Assembly: GCA_964424115.1 (NCBI GenBank)
Contig: CAYRHN010000019.1
Coordinates: forward strand, 1-64,000
From: CAYRHN01 sp964424115
Lineage (GTDB): Bacteria > Chloroflexota > Anaerolineae > Anaerolineales > Anaerolineaceae
DNA: 64,000 bases
Direction of reading: 5' to 3'
Shown: positions 18,570 to 27,576 of the stretch, in pieces
Layout of the letters: each line of letters begins with the position of its first letter
How positions within the stretch are numbered: position 1 is the stretch's first letter
The notes under the pieces: generated by a model
The model's input: the letters and a program-made list of their open reading frames with translations, nothing else
What the model was told of the DNA's origin: nothing
Databases searched by the model: none
Position numbers and translations under genes: made by a program

Positions 18570-20204
18570 ATGGGCATCGAAAAACTGAAGATCGGCCTCT
18601 GGCTGGATTCATACACGGTTCCGGCCTGGATCCATCACGCGGTCGAGCGCATGCTGGGTGCAGATTGCATCGAGGTTGGCCTGGTTGTGATCGACCGCGT
18701 AGCTCCGCGTTCCCCCCAGCCATCCTTTATGTTTCGCCTGGTTCGGGCCTTGGATCGGCGGATTTTTGTGCGGGGGCCGGATGCCTGCGCAAGTAAAGAT
18801 TTAAGAGTGCTCCTGCCTGGCATCCCGGTAGTGGAAGTAAACGCTGCTCAGGATGTTCAGCCAGGTGAAGATCCGGCATCTCCGGTGGAAAGTTTCCGGC
18901 GTGCCGGATTGGATATCCTGGTCACGTTAGGTTCCCGCCTCCCTCCCGGCGAAGTTCTCTCATCTGTCCGCTACGGGGTTTGGTCATACCGCTTTGGCGA
19001 CCCGGATACGTTGAGCGGTCAATACACCGGCTATGTGGAAACCAACCGCGAAAAACCCCTCACCACGGCGGCGTTATGGTGTCTGGAGAACGGTGGTAAG
19101 GAACGGGTTCTCTACCGTTCGCAAATCGCCACTTATAAGCTTTCGTCGGCCCGAAACCAGAATTCAATTCTCTGGTTCGCTTCCTCCTTCCTTGCCCGGC
19201 AGATCAGATTACTGCACCGCTTGGGTTGGCAATCCTTCGTTGCGCATGTCTCCCGTGATGATCCTTTGCCGGTTTCTCCCCCGCCGCAAGCTGCTTGCGC
19301 GCCTGGCAGCCTGGACGCGCTTGGGGGGGCAATCCGCCAAATAGGGAGAGGCGCTGCCGAGCTGTTTTCTCGCCTGCGTTTCAAGGATTTCTGGTATTTG
19401 TTGTATGACCTGGGAGATCTTCCTTCTTTTGAGATCAAGCAGTACAAAAAGTTGATCCCTCCAGCCGACCGTTTTTGGGCTGATCCTTTTGTCGTCCGCA
19501 CGGAAGATCAGTACCACATATTTGTTGAGGAGTATCCATATTCCCGGCATAAAGGGCATATTGCCGTTCTCAGTATGGATGATCAGGGAGAAGTATCCGG
19601 ATCGAGCAAGGTTCTTGATCAGAGTTACCATCTTTCCTACCCATGTGTATTCCAGGCCGGTGGAAATTACTACATGGTGCCGGAATCCGGCGCCAACCGC
19701 ACCATCGATCTGTATGAATGTGAGCTTTTCCCAGCCCGCTGGAAGCACCGTTTGACTTTGATGGAAGGCGTCCATGCGGTAGATTCCACTCTTTTCTACC
19801 ACCAGCAGAAATGGTGGTTATTTACCGGCATCCGCGAGAAGCCTGGCGCCTACCCGGATGTTGAGCTGTTCCTATTCTCTGCCGATACCCTCTTCACCCG
19901 CGATTGGAAACCTCATCCATTCAATCCGGTGATCTCCGATATAACCTGTGCCCGCCCGGCGGGGCAGCTCTTCGTCCGTGAAGGCCGGCTCTACCGCCCA
20001 TCACAAAACTGCTTAAAAAACTACGGGAACAGCTTTAATCTGAGCGAAATCCTCTGTCTCTCCGAAACAGATTACCGGGAAAAGATCGTTGCCACAGTCC
20101 AACCGGATTGGGATCCGATGGTGCGCGCCACCCATACCTACAATCGGGTAGAGCGTTTGTCTGTGATCGATGCTTATACTCGTCGTTCAAAGTTCCACCA
20201 ATAA
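18570..20204 (+). CDS. Formyltransferase-like / five-bladed propeller protein (GINT1_N-like)
   Basis: The start ATG 18570 (544 residues) follows AAAAAGGA; in-frame TTG and ATG codons just upstream are alternatives. The N-terminal third looks like a methionyl-tRNA-formyltransferase-type Rossmann domain (KIGLWLDSYTVP, then YGVWSYRFGDP). The C-terminal half from about 260 is a GH43/62-like five-bladed propeller (RFWADPFVV, HIFVEEY, SYPCVFQ, YYMVPES), the region called the N-terminal domain of glucosamine inositolphosphorylceramide transferase in plants. In bacteria this pairing occurs in polysaccharide loci. N-acylation of an aminosugar or glycan recognition is plausible; neither is demonstrated. 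Confidence 0.7.
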   Translation: MGIEKLKIGLWLDSYTVPAWIHHAVERMLGADCIEVGLVVIDRVAPRSPQPSFMFRLVRALDRRIFVRGPDACASKDLRVLLPGIPVVEVNAAQDVQPGEDPASPVESFRRAGLDILVTLGSRLPPGEVLSSVRYGVWSYRFGDPDTLSGQYTGYVETNREKPLTTAALWCLENGGKERVLYRSQIATYKLSSARNQNSILWFASSFLARQIRLLHRLGWQSFVAHVSRDDPLPVSPPPQAACAPGSLDALGGAIRQIGRGAAELFSRLRFKDFWYLLYDLGDLPSFEIKQYKKLIPPADRFWADPFVVRTEDQYHIFVEEYPYSRHKGHIAVLSMDDQGEVSGSSKVLDQSYHLSYPCVFQAGGNYYMVPESGANRTIDLYECELFPARWKHRLTLMEGVHAVDSTLFYHQQKWWLFTGIREKPGAYPDVELFLFSADTLFTRDWKPHPFNPVISDITCARPAGQLFVREGRLYRPSQNCLKNYGNSFNLSEILCLSETDYREKIVATVQPDWDPMVRATHTYNRVERLSVIDAYTRRSKFHQ

Positions 20205-20239
20205 ATCTTGCCAGGTTTGTCTCATCAAAGGTGCCCAGG

Positions 20240-21394
20240 ATGAACCCTTCTGAAACAACGCCCGGCGGAAACCCCGCTGCCGTATCCCAAATTGAAAAGA
20301 AATTCTTGATCGTTGGTCCGCTGCCGCCGCCCATCGGCGGCTCTCCGCTCACCCTGATGGTCATGCTGGACGAGCTGAAGAAATATCCCGGCATCCAGGT
20401 CACCGTGATCAATACCTCTCCCGCGACGCATGTCAGCAAGAAGATGACCGGCTTCAACCTGGAGAAGGTCCGGCGTATGTTCACCATACTGGGAAAATTC
20501 CGTCGCGAGATCCATCCTTGTGATGCGGTGCTGGTTTTTGCCAACGATCTCTTTGCCTTCGTCCTGGTGCCTCTCCTGTTGTGGAAGGCCCACGCCAGCA
20601 AGAAACCCTTCTATATCAAGCCGGTCGGCAGCGGAATTGACCTTTTTATGGAAAGCCATGGCAAGCTGGTTAAGTCCGCCATGCTCAAAGTACTGCGCTC
20701 AGCCGACGGTATCCTGGCTCAGACCCAATATTTGACGGAATGGCTTCACGGGCAGGGCTGTCCAAAAGCATCTTATTTACCCGGTTGCCGCCCCTTCCAG
20801 CCTGTTCCGCCGGTCAACCGTCCCGAAGGGGGGCGTATGCGTATGGTCTTTCTGGCGCACATCACCCGCCTCAAAGGGCCGTTGATCCTCCTGGAAGCCT
20901 TGCAGATAATTGCCCGGCGCGGTGGCCCCCCGCTGCAGTGCGATTTCTACGGCCCGATCCACGACGATATCCAGGCGGAGTTCGATCAATCTCTCCAGGC
21001 CACGCCCTCTGCGCAGTATTTGGGCAGCGTGGATCCGGGTAAGGCGACAGCCACTTTGGCGGGGTATGACCTGGTGGTGCTGCCCACCTGTTATGATACA
21101 GAAGGCCACCCCGGTGTGCTGATTGAGGCCATGCAGGTGGGGGTGCCAATCCTATCCACGCAGATCAGAACCCTCCCGGAACTGGTGAAGCAAGGCGTCA
21201 ACGGCCTGTTGGTTCCGGTTGGCGACAGCCAGGCCCTTGCGGATGCAATCCAGCAGCTGGCGCTGGATCCTGCTCTTCGAAAACGGATGGGTGAGGCGAA
21301 TTTCCAGGCCGGGTACGAGTTCCGCTCGGATGTGGTGGTGCGCAAGCTGGTGGATTTGATCTTCCCAGATGGGAACTGGTTGGTCAAGCCGTGA
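20240..21394 (+). CDS. GT4-family glycosyltransferase
   Basis: ATG 20240 was chosen because AAAGGTG lies just upstream and the GT-B fold starts soon after (KKFLIVGPLPPPIGGSPL). The 384-residue enzyme has the GT4 donor-site region DTEGHPGVLIEAMQVGVPIL. A longer upstream frame would overlap the previous gene by about 100 nt and has no homologous sequence. Its last codons overlap the next gene's GTG start by 4 nt. It probably adds a sugar to the repeat unit; donor and linkage are unknown. Confidence 0.9.
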   Translation: MNPSETTPGGNPAAVSQIEKKFLIVGPLPPPIGGSPLTLMVMLDELKKYPGIQVTVINTSPATHVSKKMTGFNLEKVRRMFTILGKFRREIHPCDAVLVFANDLFAFVLVPLLLWKAHASKKPFYIKPVGSGIDLFMESHGKLVKSAMLKVLRSADGILAQTQYLTEWLHGQGCPKASYLPGCRPFQPVPPVNRPEGGRMRMVFLAHITRLKGPLILLEALQIIARRGGPPLQCDFYGPIHDDIQAEFDQSLQATPSAQYLGSVDPGKATATLAGYDLVVLPTCYDTEGHPGVLIEAMQVGVPILSTQIRTLPELVKQGVNGLLVPVGDSQALADAIQQLALDPALRKRMGEANFQAGYEFRSDVVVRKLVDLIFPDGNWLVKP

Positions 21395-22620
21395 ATATTC
21401 TAATGATCGTTCCCCATTATGTGCCGGATCTTGGCCCCAGCGCGCCACTTTTTACCATGCTGGCCAACGAGCTGGAAAACCGTGGCCACCACGTGATCGT
21501 CCTCACCTCTGTCCCGCATTATCCCACGGGACAAGTACCGGAATCTTTTCGGAAGGGATTTATCCAGAAATCCACTGAAAATGGGATAGAGATCGTCCGC
21601 GTGCGCGTCCCTTCCCTCCGGCGCTCTAACTTCAGCGGCCGTTTGCTGCAGTTCATGTGTTATCAGATCGGGGCCACCTGGGCCGGGCTATCCAAAAAAT
21701 ATGAGGTCGCTTTTGTTGCCAATCCTGCTTTGTGGGTTTGGCTTCCCTTCACCTGCCTGTGCGCCTTCCGGCGCACGCCCGTTATTTTCTCGGTTTATGA
21801 CGTGTACCCTGATGTGGGCATCCGTTTGGGGATTTTCAAGAACAGACTGGTCATCCAGGTGGTAAAAGCGCTGGAGCAATCCTGTCTTAGCCGCTCCAAG
21901 CTGGTGCGCATCATCTCCAATTCCTTTCGCCCCGGCCTCCAACGCCTGGGAGTGCCTGATTCAAAGATCCGCCTGGTCTATGATTGGGTGGATATCGACC
22001 TGATTCAGCCGCTGTCCAGGGAAAATCCATTTTCTCAGGCGCACGGATTAACCGGGAGTTTTGTGGTGCTTTATGCCGGAAATTTGGGGTTATCCCAGGG
22101 ATTGGAGACCATCCTTTCCGCTGCCCAGCAGCTCGCCGATTATGCGGATATTCGCTTTGTCTTTGTGGGGGATGGGGCCGGGAAGCAAGAACTGGAGCAG
22201 GATGCACAGCAGCGCGGCCTTAAGAACGTGCAATTTATTCCTTTCCAGCCGCGTGAACATCTTCCTGAGGTCTTGGCCAGTGCGGATATTTCCCTGGTAA
22301 TGTTGAAGAAGGGCATTGGGTTTGATTCGATCCCATCTAAGATCTTCTCGATCTTTGCCAGCAACCGGCCGATCCTTGCCAGCCTTGACCAGGGATGTGA
22401 AGCCTGGAATCTGATCCAAAAAGCCGGCGCCGGAAGCTGCATCCCTCCCGAGGATTCCACCGGGTTGGTCAAGGCAATCCTTTCTCTCAAGGAGAATCAG
22501 GATTTGCGCCTTCAGATGGGCGATAATGGAAGAAGATGGGCCTTGGAAAATCATTCACCGAAAATTGCTGCCGGGGTATTTGAGCAGCTCTTCCAATCCA
22601 TTTTGCAGGATAATAGGTGA
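21391..22620 (+). CDS. WbuB/WcaI-like GT4 glycosyltransferase
   Basis: This 409-residue GT-B glycosyltransferase opens with ILMIVPHYVPDLGPSAP, and has the SVYDVYPDV segment and the donor site IPSKIFSIFASNRPIL, where the second Glu of the E-x7-E motif is replaced, as in WbuB/WcaI-like enzymes. The start is GTG 21391, overlapping the previous stop (GTGA). WbuB transfers FucNAc in E. coli O-antigen synthesis; the sugar here is unknown. It is coupled to the following acyltransferase gene. Confidence 0.9.
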   Translation: MNILMIVPHYVPDLGPSAPLFTMLANELENRGHHVIVLTSVPHYPTGQVPESFRKGFIQKSTENGIEIVRVRVPSLRRSNFSGRLLQFMCYQIGATWAGLSKKYEVAFVANPALWVWLPFTCLCAFRRTPVIFSVYDVYPDVGIRLGIFKNRLVIQVVKALEQSCLSRSKLVRIISNSFRPGLQRLGVPDSKIRLVYDWVDIDLIQPLSRENPFSQAHGLTGSFVVLYAGNLGLSQGLETILSAAQQLADYADIRFVFVGDGAGKQELEQDAQQRGLKNVQFIPFQPREHLPEVLASADISLVMLKKGIGFDSIPSKIFSIFASNRPILASLDQGCEAWNLIQKAGAGSCIPPEDSTGLVKAILSLKENQDLRLQMGDNGRRWALENHSPKIAAGVFEQLFQSILQDNR

Positions 22621-23579
22621 AAACTATGGATGCTAAAATTTTCGCCGAATGGCTCCGCCGTCAGGGCCACCACATTTATGAAACCGCCAGTTCGATGTGG
22701 TATGACGCTGGACCGCGTGTCTTGCAGGCTTTCCCTTATCATTGGCTGATCACTCCTTCCGATGAAGAGATCCGCAAGCTGATGGTGGAACACGGGATTT
22801 TAGCCTTACGCTATTCCACCCCACTGGAGGCGGCTGAGGGCATGGCCAGCTATCATGTTGTCTTGCATAATCCATATAATTTGGATATGCTGCGCGCCCA
22901 GGCTCGAAATGGGGTCAGGAAGGGCATGGGCCTGTTTCAGGTGGAACGTATTCCGTTTGAGCGGCTGGCAGATGAGGGATGGGCTTTGCAACAGGATACC
23001 CTTGATCGCCAGCGCCGCTTGAGCAGTATGACCCAGATTCAATGGCAGCGTATTTGCCTGGGAGCCCGCGATCTGGCTGGATTTGAGGCCTGGGTGGCCG
23101 TTCGAAACGGAGAATTAGGTGCTCTGCTGATCACTGCCCAGGTGGGAGACACTTTCTATGTGCCGTATGCAGCCAGCCACCGTAAATATCTCAACGATCA
23201 TGTTAATAACGTTCTCTTCTACACCGTCAGCACCGATTTTCTTAACCGTCCCGGCATCAACGGCATGTTCTTTGGCACGCACTCTTTGGATGCTCCTCCC
23301 AGCGTTGACGAATTCAAATTCCGCATGAGCATCATTCCCCGTCCGGTCCGCCAGCGAGTGGTCTTCCATCCCTGGTTCAAATGGCTGGTCACACCGCGGA
23401 TGCATCAATGGCTGGTGGGACTCACGCAACGCCATCCCACCAATCCAACCATCGCCAAGGCCGAAGGAATGATGCGCTTTTACCTGAACGGTAAATTGCC
23501 GCTGGCTTCTCAAGAGTGGCCGGAAATTTTATCCGAAGAAAAGGCAAAATTTATTGAAGAGCAAGGGGCGGCAGCGTGA
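22617..23579 (+). CDS. FemAB/GNAT-like acyltransferase of the exopolysaccharide locus
   Basis: The 320-residue protein has a FemAB/BioF2-like GNAT fold (VRKGMGLFQVERIPFE, then YVPYAASHRKYLNDHVNN as the acyl-carrier segment). GTG 22617 overlaps the preceding stop; ATG 22626 with AGGTGA ahead is an equally good start (317 residues). Such proteins in polysaccharide loci transfer acyl or aminoacyl groups to sugar amines; the donor is not predictable. Confidence 0.75.
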   Translation: MKTMDAKIFAEWLRRQGHHIYETASSMWYDAGPRVLQAFPYHWLITPSDEEIRKLMVEHGILALRYSTPLEAAEGMASYHVVLHNPYNLDMLRAQARNGVRKGMGLFQVERIPFERLADEGWALQQDTLDRQRRLSSMTQIQWQRICLGARDLAGFEAWVAVRNGELGALLITAQVGDTFYVPYAASHRKYLNDHVNNVLFYTVSTDFLNRPGINGMFFGTHSLDAPPSVDEFKFRMSIIPRPVRQRVVFHPWFKWLVTPRMHQWLVGLTQRHPTNPTIAKAEGMMRFYLNGKLPLASQEWPEILSEEKAKFIEEQGAAA

Positions 23580-23606
23580 TCCGCCGATCATATTATGGAG
23601 GTTCCT

Positions 23607-24161
23607 ATGCAACAGCTTGATGGCTGCCAGATTCCTTGTCTGCCTAAAATGTCAGAGGGAATGGATGACGCCCAACCGCAATCGTTGGTAAAGCGCTTCA
23701 AGCGAGCGCTGGCCGTCCCATGGAATTATACGGTTAAGAAAGGATTGAAAAACCTTTACCGCGCCTGGTCGAGCTGGCGTGGAAAGTCGTCCCGAGCGGC
23801 TTCTCCTGCCTCGCAATCCGCTGTTGCGCAACCCCCAGCCCTGGCAAAAGGGGACCTGGTGCGCGTCCGCACCCTGGAAGAAATACAGGCGACCTTGGAT
23901 CCCTTCAAAGAGCTAAAAGGCTGCGCTTTCCTTCCCTATATGGCCGAGTATTGCGGCACGCAGCAACGCGTGCTTCAGGTGGTTCAACGTTTCCTGGATG
24001 AACGGGATTATAAAGTGAAGAAGGTCAGGGGGGTGGTGTTATTGGGAGGCGTCATCTGCAAAGGTACACCGGTCTTTGGCGCTTGCGACCGCTGTTGTTT
24101 TCTATTCTGGCGCGAGGAGTGGCTGGAGAAGATTGAACCGGATCAGTCCCCTGGTACTTAA
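23607..24161 (+). CDS. Conserved Cys-rich protein of exopolysaccharide loci (unknown function)
   Basis: Start ATG 23607 follows a perfect GGAGG box with a 5-nt spacer, better than the ATG 12 nt upstream, and gives 184 residues. The first 85 residues are basic and low complexity. The C-terminal part begins GDLVRVRTLEEIQATLD and continues through GCAFLPYMAEYCG, with later Cys residues (CDRCC). I recognise this as a recurrent hypothetical protein of polysaccharide clusters, often near acyltransferases; its function is not known to me. The conserved Cys set hints at a metal or Fe-S site (inference). Confidence 0.7.
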   Translation: MQQLDGCQIPCLPKMSEGMDDAQPQSLVKRFKRALAVPWNYTVKKGLKNLYRAWSSWRGKSSRAASPASQSAVAQPPALAKGDLVRVRTLEEIQATLDPFKELKGCAFLPYMAEYCGTQQRVLQVVQRFLDERDYKVKKVRGVVLLGGVICKGTPVFGACDRCCFLFWREEWLEKIEPDQSPGT

Positions 24162-24488
24162 TGGAAAGAATGATTCTGAAAAAGGTGATTTCAAGTCATA
24201 TGTCACGATCTCAACATCCTGCATAATTGCAAGTTTGACATTTTTACGATTATGTTATAATGGGTTTGGGAATACACCTTCCACCAAATCACTCAACTCG
24301 ATGTAGAAAAGGGACCGTGAGGTTACCAGGCGTCGCCGACAGGAGCGTCGCATATTGATGGTGGCTACTTCTTGGATTTCTTAACGAAATCAAAAGAGAT
24401 GCTTCACCAGGGGTTTGATAGATCTTTTCCCAGGCCAATCCTTTGGAAATATTGGTTTTTTTGGTGCATGCTAAACAGGTAATTTCTT
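24162..24488 (+). promoter_or_regulatory. Promoter and 227-nt leader for the sugar transferase operon
   Basis: The promoter has -35 TTGACA (24235-24240) and -10 TATAAT (24256-24261) with a 15-nt spacer and an extended TG at -14 (24253-24254). It is the strongest core promoter in the polysaccharide locus. The leader that follows contains a direct repeat GCGTCGC in 24330-24355 but no clear terminator or known riboswitch. AGGTAA provides the ribosome site for ATG 24489. Confidence 0.6.
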
Positions 24489-26573
24489 ATGGCCGAGACA
24501 ACCGCACCCTCCAGAACAACTACTTCATCCGAATTTAGCACAACCGACGATCGTCCGCGAAATTTAAGAGCCAATTCTTTCTTCAAACGGGCTTTTGATA
24601 TTGTTGTTTCGTTTGTCGGTTTGTTTTTCCTGCTGCCATTCTTTGGCCTCATTGGTTATTTGATCAAGCGCGATTCGCCCGGCCCCGTGTTTTTTAAGTG
24701 CCTTCGGATGGGCAGGGCTCAACGTCCTTTCAATATGTGGAAATTTCGGACCATGTACGAGAGGCCAAGCAGTTATGAAGGCCCTTGTATCACCTGCGAG
24801 GAGGATGAGCGGATTACCCCCATTGGTCGTTGGCTGCGTGATTCAAAGATCAACGAATTACCTCAGCTTTGGAATGTGTTAATTGGGGAGATGAGCCTGG
24901 TCGGCCCCCGTCCGGAGGATGTGGGGATTGCCAGGAATTGGAGCGAAGAAGACCGCCATCTGATTTACTCGGTTCGTCCCGGGATCACCAGCCCTGCCAG
25001 TGTCCTGTATCGAGACGAGGAAAAGCTTCTCTCCAAGGGAAATTTGATGGAGGATTATCTGCAAAATATCCTCCCGGATAAAATGCGCTTTGACCGGCTC
25101 TATGTTCAGAACCGGAACTTCACATCCGACCTGGATATCCTCTTCTGGACCCTGGCGATCATCATCCCCTATATGGTCAGGGCGAAAGTCCCTGAAGGAT
25201 CCCTCTTTGCAGGTCCGATCACCCGCCTGGTGAACCGGTATGTCTCCTGGTTCGTGATCGATCTATTAATCTCGATCATCGTTCTATCCGTAGTCTCTTT
25301 CTTCTGGCGGATTCAGGCACCGTTGAATTGGGGATTTGGAAATCTGGTTGTCCTGGCCATTATGTTCTCCCTTGTTTTTAGCGGGTTAAATCAAATCTTT
25401 GGCCTGAATAAGATCCTCTGGCGGGGTGCCGACCTGATTGATGCCATCCGCTTGTCTATCTCTTGTTGGGTGGTCACCCTGTTGTTCTTGGTATTGAACT
25501 ATTTGCAGGAGAGATTTTATCTCATTCCCTTACCGGCGCTGCCAACATCCATGATTGTGATTGTTGGCTTGTTTAACCAGATCCTGTTTATTGTCGCTCG
25601 ATACCGTGAGCGTCTCATCACTACTGTTGCTTCCAGTTGGCTGGCCTTACGCCGGAACCGGATGGAGATTGGTGAAAGGGTATTGATCGTCGGCGCGGGA
25701 GATGGATTCAATACCGCCAATTGGCTGCTGAAACGCGGCGAATTCCAATATGTGTTTCATACCGTTGGCCTGGTGGATGATCATTACCTGGCCGATCAGG
25801 GAATGATCCTGAACGGTTGCATGGTGCTTGGTAAGGTGACCGACTTGCCTAAAATCGTGTCGGATTACAAGATCACCGTCATTGTTTTCACCACAAAGAA
25901 TGTCCCTAAGGCGATTAAAGACTACATCGATGAACTGAAACAGAATTCCTTTGTAAGATTGATCTTCCTGGATAATGTATCAAAGATGATCAGCCAGCAA
26001 ATGACCATCCCGTTACGCGCCCCTGTCTATTCTTTGTGGTCGGAAGACTACCATGAGGTAATGGGAATGCACGACAGCATCACCGGGCTTCCTAACCGCA
26101 CCCTCTTTCAGGACCGTCTGATCCATTCTCTAGCCCTCGCCAGGCGTTATAAAACCCGTCCGGTGGTAGCTTTTGTAGAAATTGATGTCTGTAACCAGCG
26201 AGAATCGATCGGCAGGGAGCGCTGGAACCAGATCATGAAGCAAATAATTGACAGGCTGCAAAAGAATCGCCGCGAGAGCGATACGATCGCATTTCTGTGG
26301 GGCGGCGTTTTTGCCTTCCTCCTGGAAAGCGTTCCCGATGATAACGCAGTGAATATCATCGCGAACCGGCTGGTTGCTTCCCTGGCGCAGCCAATTCAGA
26401 TTGAAGATCAGGTGATTCACTTGAAAACGACAATTAGCTTTAACCAGGAACTTGAGCAGGGTGCTAATGGAAACGGCACGAACGGCAGCGATTCCAAACA
26501 AAGCGGTTACCAGGGCGATTTCCTCGACCATATTTTTGCCAACCGGAAAGTGAAACAGGTTCTGCATGACTGA
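24489..26573 (+). CDS. Permuted initiating sugar transferase with nucleotide-binding fold and degenerate GGDEF domain
   Basis: The 694-residue protein has four parts. (a) A phosphoglycosyl transferase domain at about 28-215, with KFRTM and the LPQLWNVL/MSLVGPRP core; the catalytic Asp-Glu dyad reads Asn122-Glu123. (b) About four membrane segments at 245-372. (c) A Rossmann-like CoA/NAD-binding fold at 395-515 (RVLIVGAGDG), as in the N-terminal half of WbaP/WcaJ-type transferases; here it follows the catalytic domain, a permuted order. (d) A GGDEF-like domain at about 528-650 (TGLPNRTLF) whose active site is WGGVF (604-608), not GGDEF, but whose I-site RESD (595-598) is intact and correctly spaced. 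It probably transfers the first sugar phosphate to undecaprenyl phosphate, possibly under cyclic-di-GMP control (inference). It overlaps the next gene by 8 nt. Confidence 0.88.
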   Translation: MAETTAPSRTTTSSEFSTTDDRPRNLRANSFFKRAFDIVVSFVGLFFLLPFFGLIGYLIKRDSPGPVFFKCLRMGRAQRPFNMWKFRTMYERPSSYEGPCITCEEDERITPIGRWLRDSKINELPQLWNVLIGEMSLVGPRPEDVGIARNWSEEDRHLIYSVRPGITSPASVLYRDEEKLLSKGNLMEDYLQNILPDKMRFDRLYVQNRNFTSDLDILFWTLAIIIPYMVRAKVPEGSLFAGPITRLVNRYVSWFVIDLLISIIVLSVVSFFWRIQAPLNWGFGNLVVLAIMFSLVFSGLNQIFGLNKILWRGADLIDAIRLSISCWVVTLLFLVLNYLQERFYLIPLPALPTSMIVIVGLFNQILFIVARYRERLITTVASSWLALRRNRMEIGERVLIVGAGDGFNTANWLLKRGEFQYVFHTVGLVDDHYLADQGMILNGCMVLGKVTDLPKIVSDYKITVIVFTTKNVPKAIKDYIDELKQNSFVRLIFLDNVSKMISQQMTIPLRAPVYSLWSEDYHEVMGMHDSITGLPNRTLFQDRLIHSLALARRYKTRPVVAFVEIDVCNQRESIGRERWNQIMKQIIDRLQKNRRESDTIAFLWGGVFAFLLESVPDDNAVNIIANRLVASLAQPIQIEDQVIHLKTTISFNQELEQGANGNGTNGSDSKQSGYQGDFLDHIFANRKVKQVLHD

Positions 26574-27567
26574 AGCAAAGCATTGGACGCAAAAACAAGT
26601 GCTGGTCACCGGCGCAGGTGGGTTCATCGGCAGCCATCTGGTGGAGGAACTGGTTCATCAGGGAGCGTTGGTGCGCGCATTTGTTCATTACAATTCGCGC
26701 GGAGACGCTGGTTTGCTCAAGTTGATTCCACGCCAAACTCTGGCGGAGGTGCAGGTTATTGCCGGTGACCTGCGCGACCCCTACGCGGTGAGAAAAGCCG
26801 TTGAAGGCTGCCGGGTGGTGTTTCACCTGGGAGCGCTCATCTCCATCCCTTATTCTTACCAACATCCCTACCAGGTGGCTGAGACTAATTTTATGGGCAC
26901 GCTCAATATTCTCACCGCTTGCCGGGAACTGGGGGTTGAGAGGCTGGTCCATACCTCCACCAGCGAAGTGTACGGCACCGCCTTGCGCGTCCCCATTGAT
27001 GAAACGCATCCCCTCCAGGGACAATCGCCTTATTCAGCCAGCAAGATCGGCGCCGACAAGTTGGCAGAGAGCTTTTACTGCACATATGCGCTGCCAGTGG
27101 TTACCATCCGGCCGTTTAACACGTACGGGCCGCGGCAATCTGCCCGGGCGGTCATTCCCACCATCATCACGCAGGCGCTTAAACAGGAAAAGATCAGCCT
27201 GGGAAAACTGGATACACGGCGCGATTTTACTTTTGTTTCCGATACTGTGGCAGGTTTTATAAAAGGTGCTGAGGCGCCTGGTGCCACAGGGAATACCTAT
27301 AACCTTGGCAGTGGAAGTGAAATTCGGATTGGCGAATTGGCAAATATGATCATTCGCAAGGTCGGAAGACCTGTCGCGATCGAATGCGCCGCAGAACGTC
27401 TGCGCCCTGAGAAGTCGGAAGTGCAGCGGCTGCTTTCCAATAATACACTGGCGCGGAGTGCAATAGGTTGGACCCCGCAGGTGGGCCTGGATCAGGGGTT
27501 GGATCAAACCATTGCCTGGATCAAGGATCACCTGGATTTATATCAGCCAGGGCGGTACGAGTTCTAA
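26566..27567 (+). CDS. NAD-dependent sugar 4,6-dehydratase/epimerase, LegB-like
   Basis: This 333-residue extended SDR enzyme has the NAD motif TGAGGFIGSH (residues 15-24), the HTSTSEVYG serine-threonine site and the YSASK catalytic Tyr/Lys. The SARAVIPTII and TRRDFTFVSDT segments resemble LegB, the nucleotide-sugar 4,6-dehydratase of legionaminic acid synthesis. It is followed by a nucleotidyltransferase and an aminotransferase, a trio that makes a 4-amino-4,6-dideoxysugar nucleotide (inference). The start lies within the last codons of the sugar transferase gene. Confidence 0.85.
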   Translation: MTEAKHWTQKQVLVTGAGGFIGSHLVEELVHQGALVRAFVHYNSRGDAGLLKLIPRQTLAEVQVIAGDLRDPYAVRKAVEGCRVVFHLGALISIPYSYQHPYQVAETNFMGTLNILTACRELGVERLVHTSTSEVYGTALRVPIDETHPLQGQSPYSASKIGADKLAESFYCTYALPVVTIRPFNTYGPRQSARAVIPTIITQALKQEKISLGKLDTRRDFTFVSDTVAGFIKGAEAPGATGNTYNLGSGSEIRIGELANMIIRKVGRPVAIECAAERLRPEKSEVQRLLSNNTLARSAIGWTPQVGLDQGLDQTIAWIKDHLDLYQPGRYEF

Positions 27568-27576
27568 GGAGGGATT

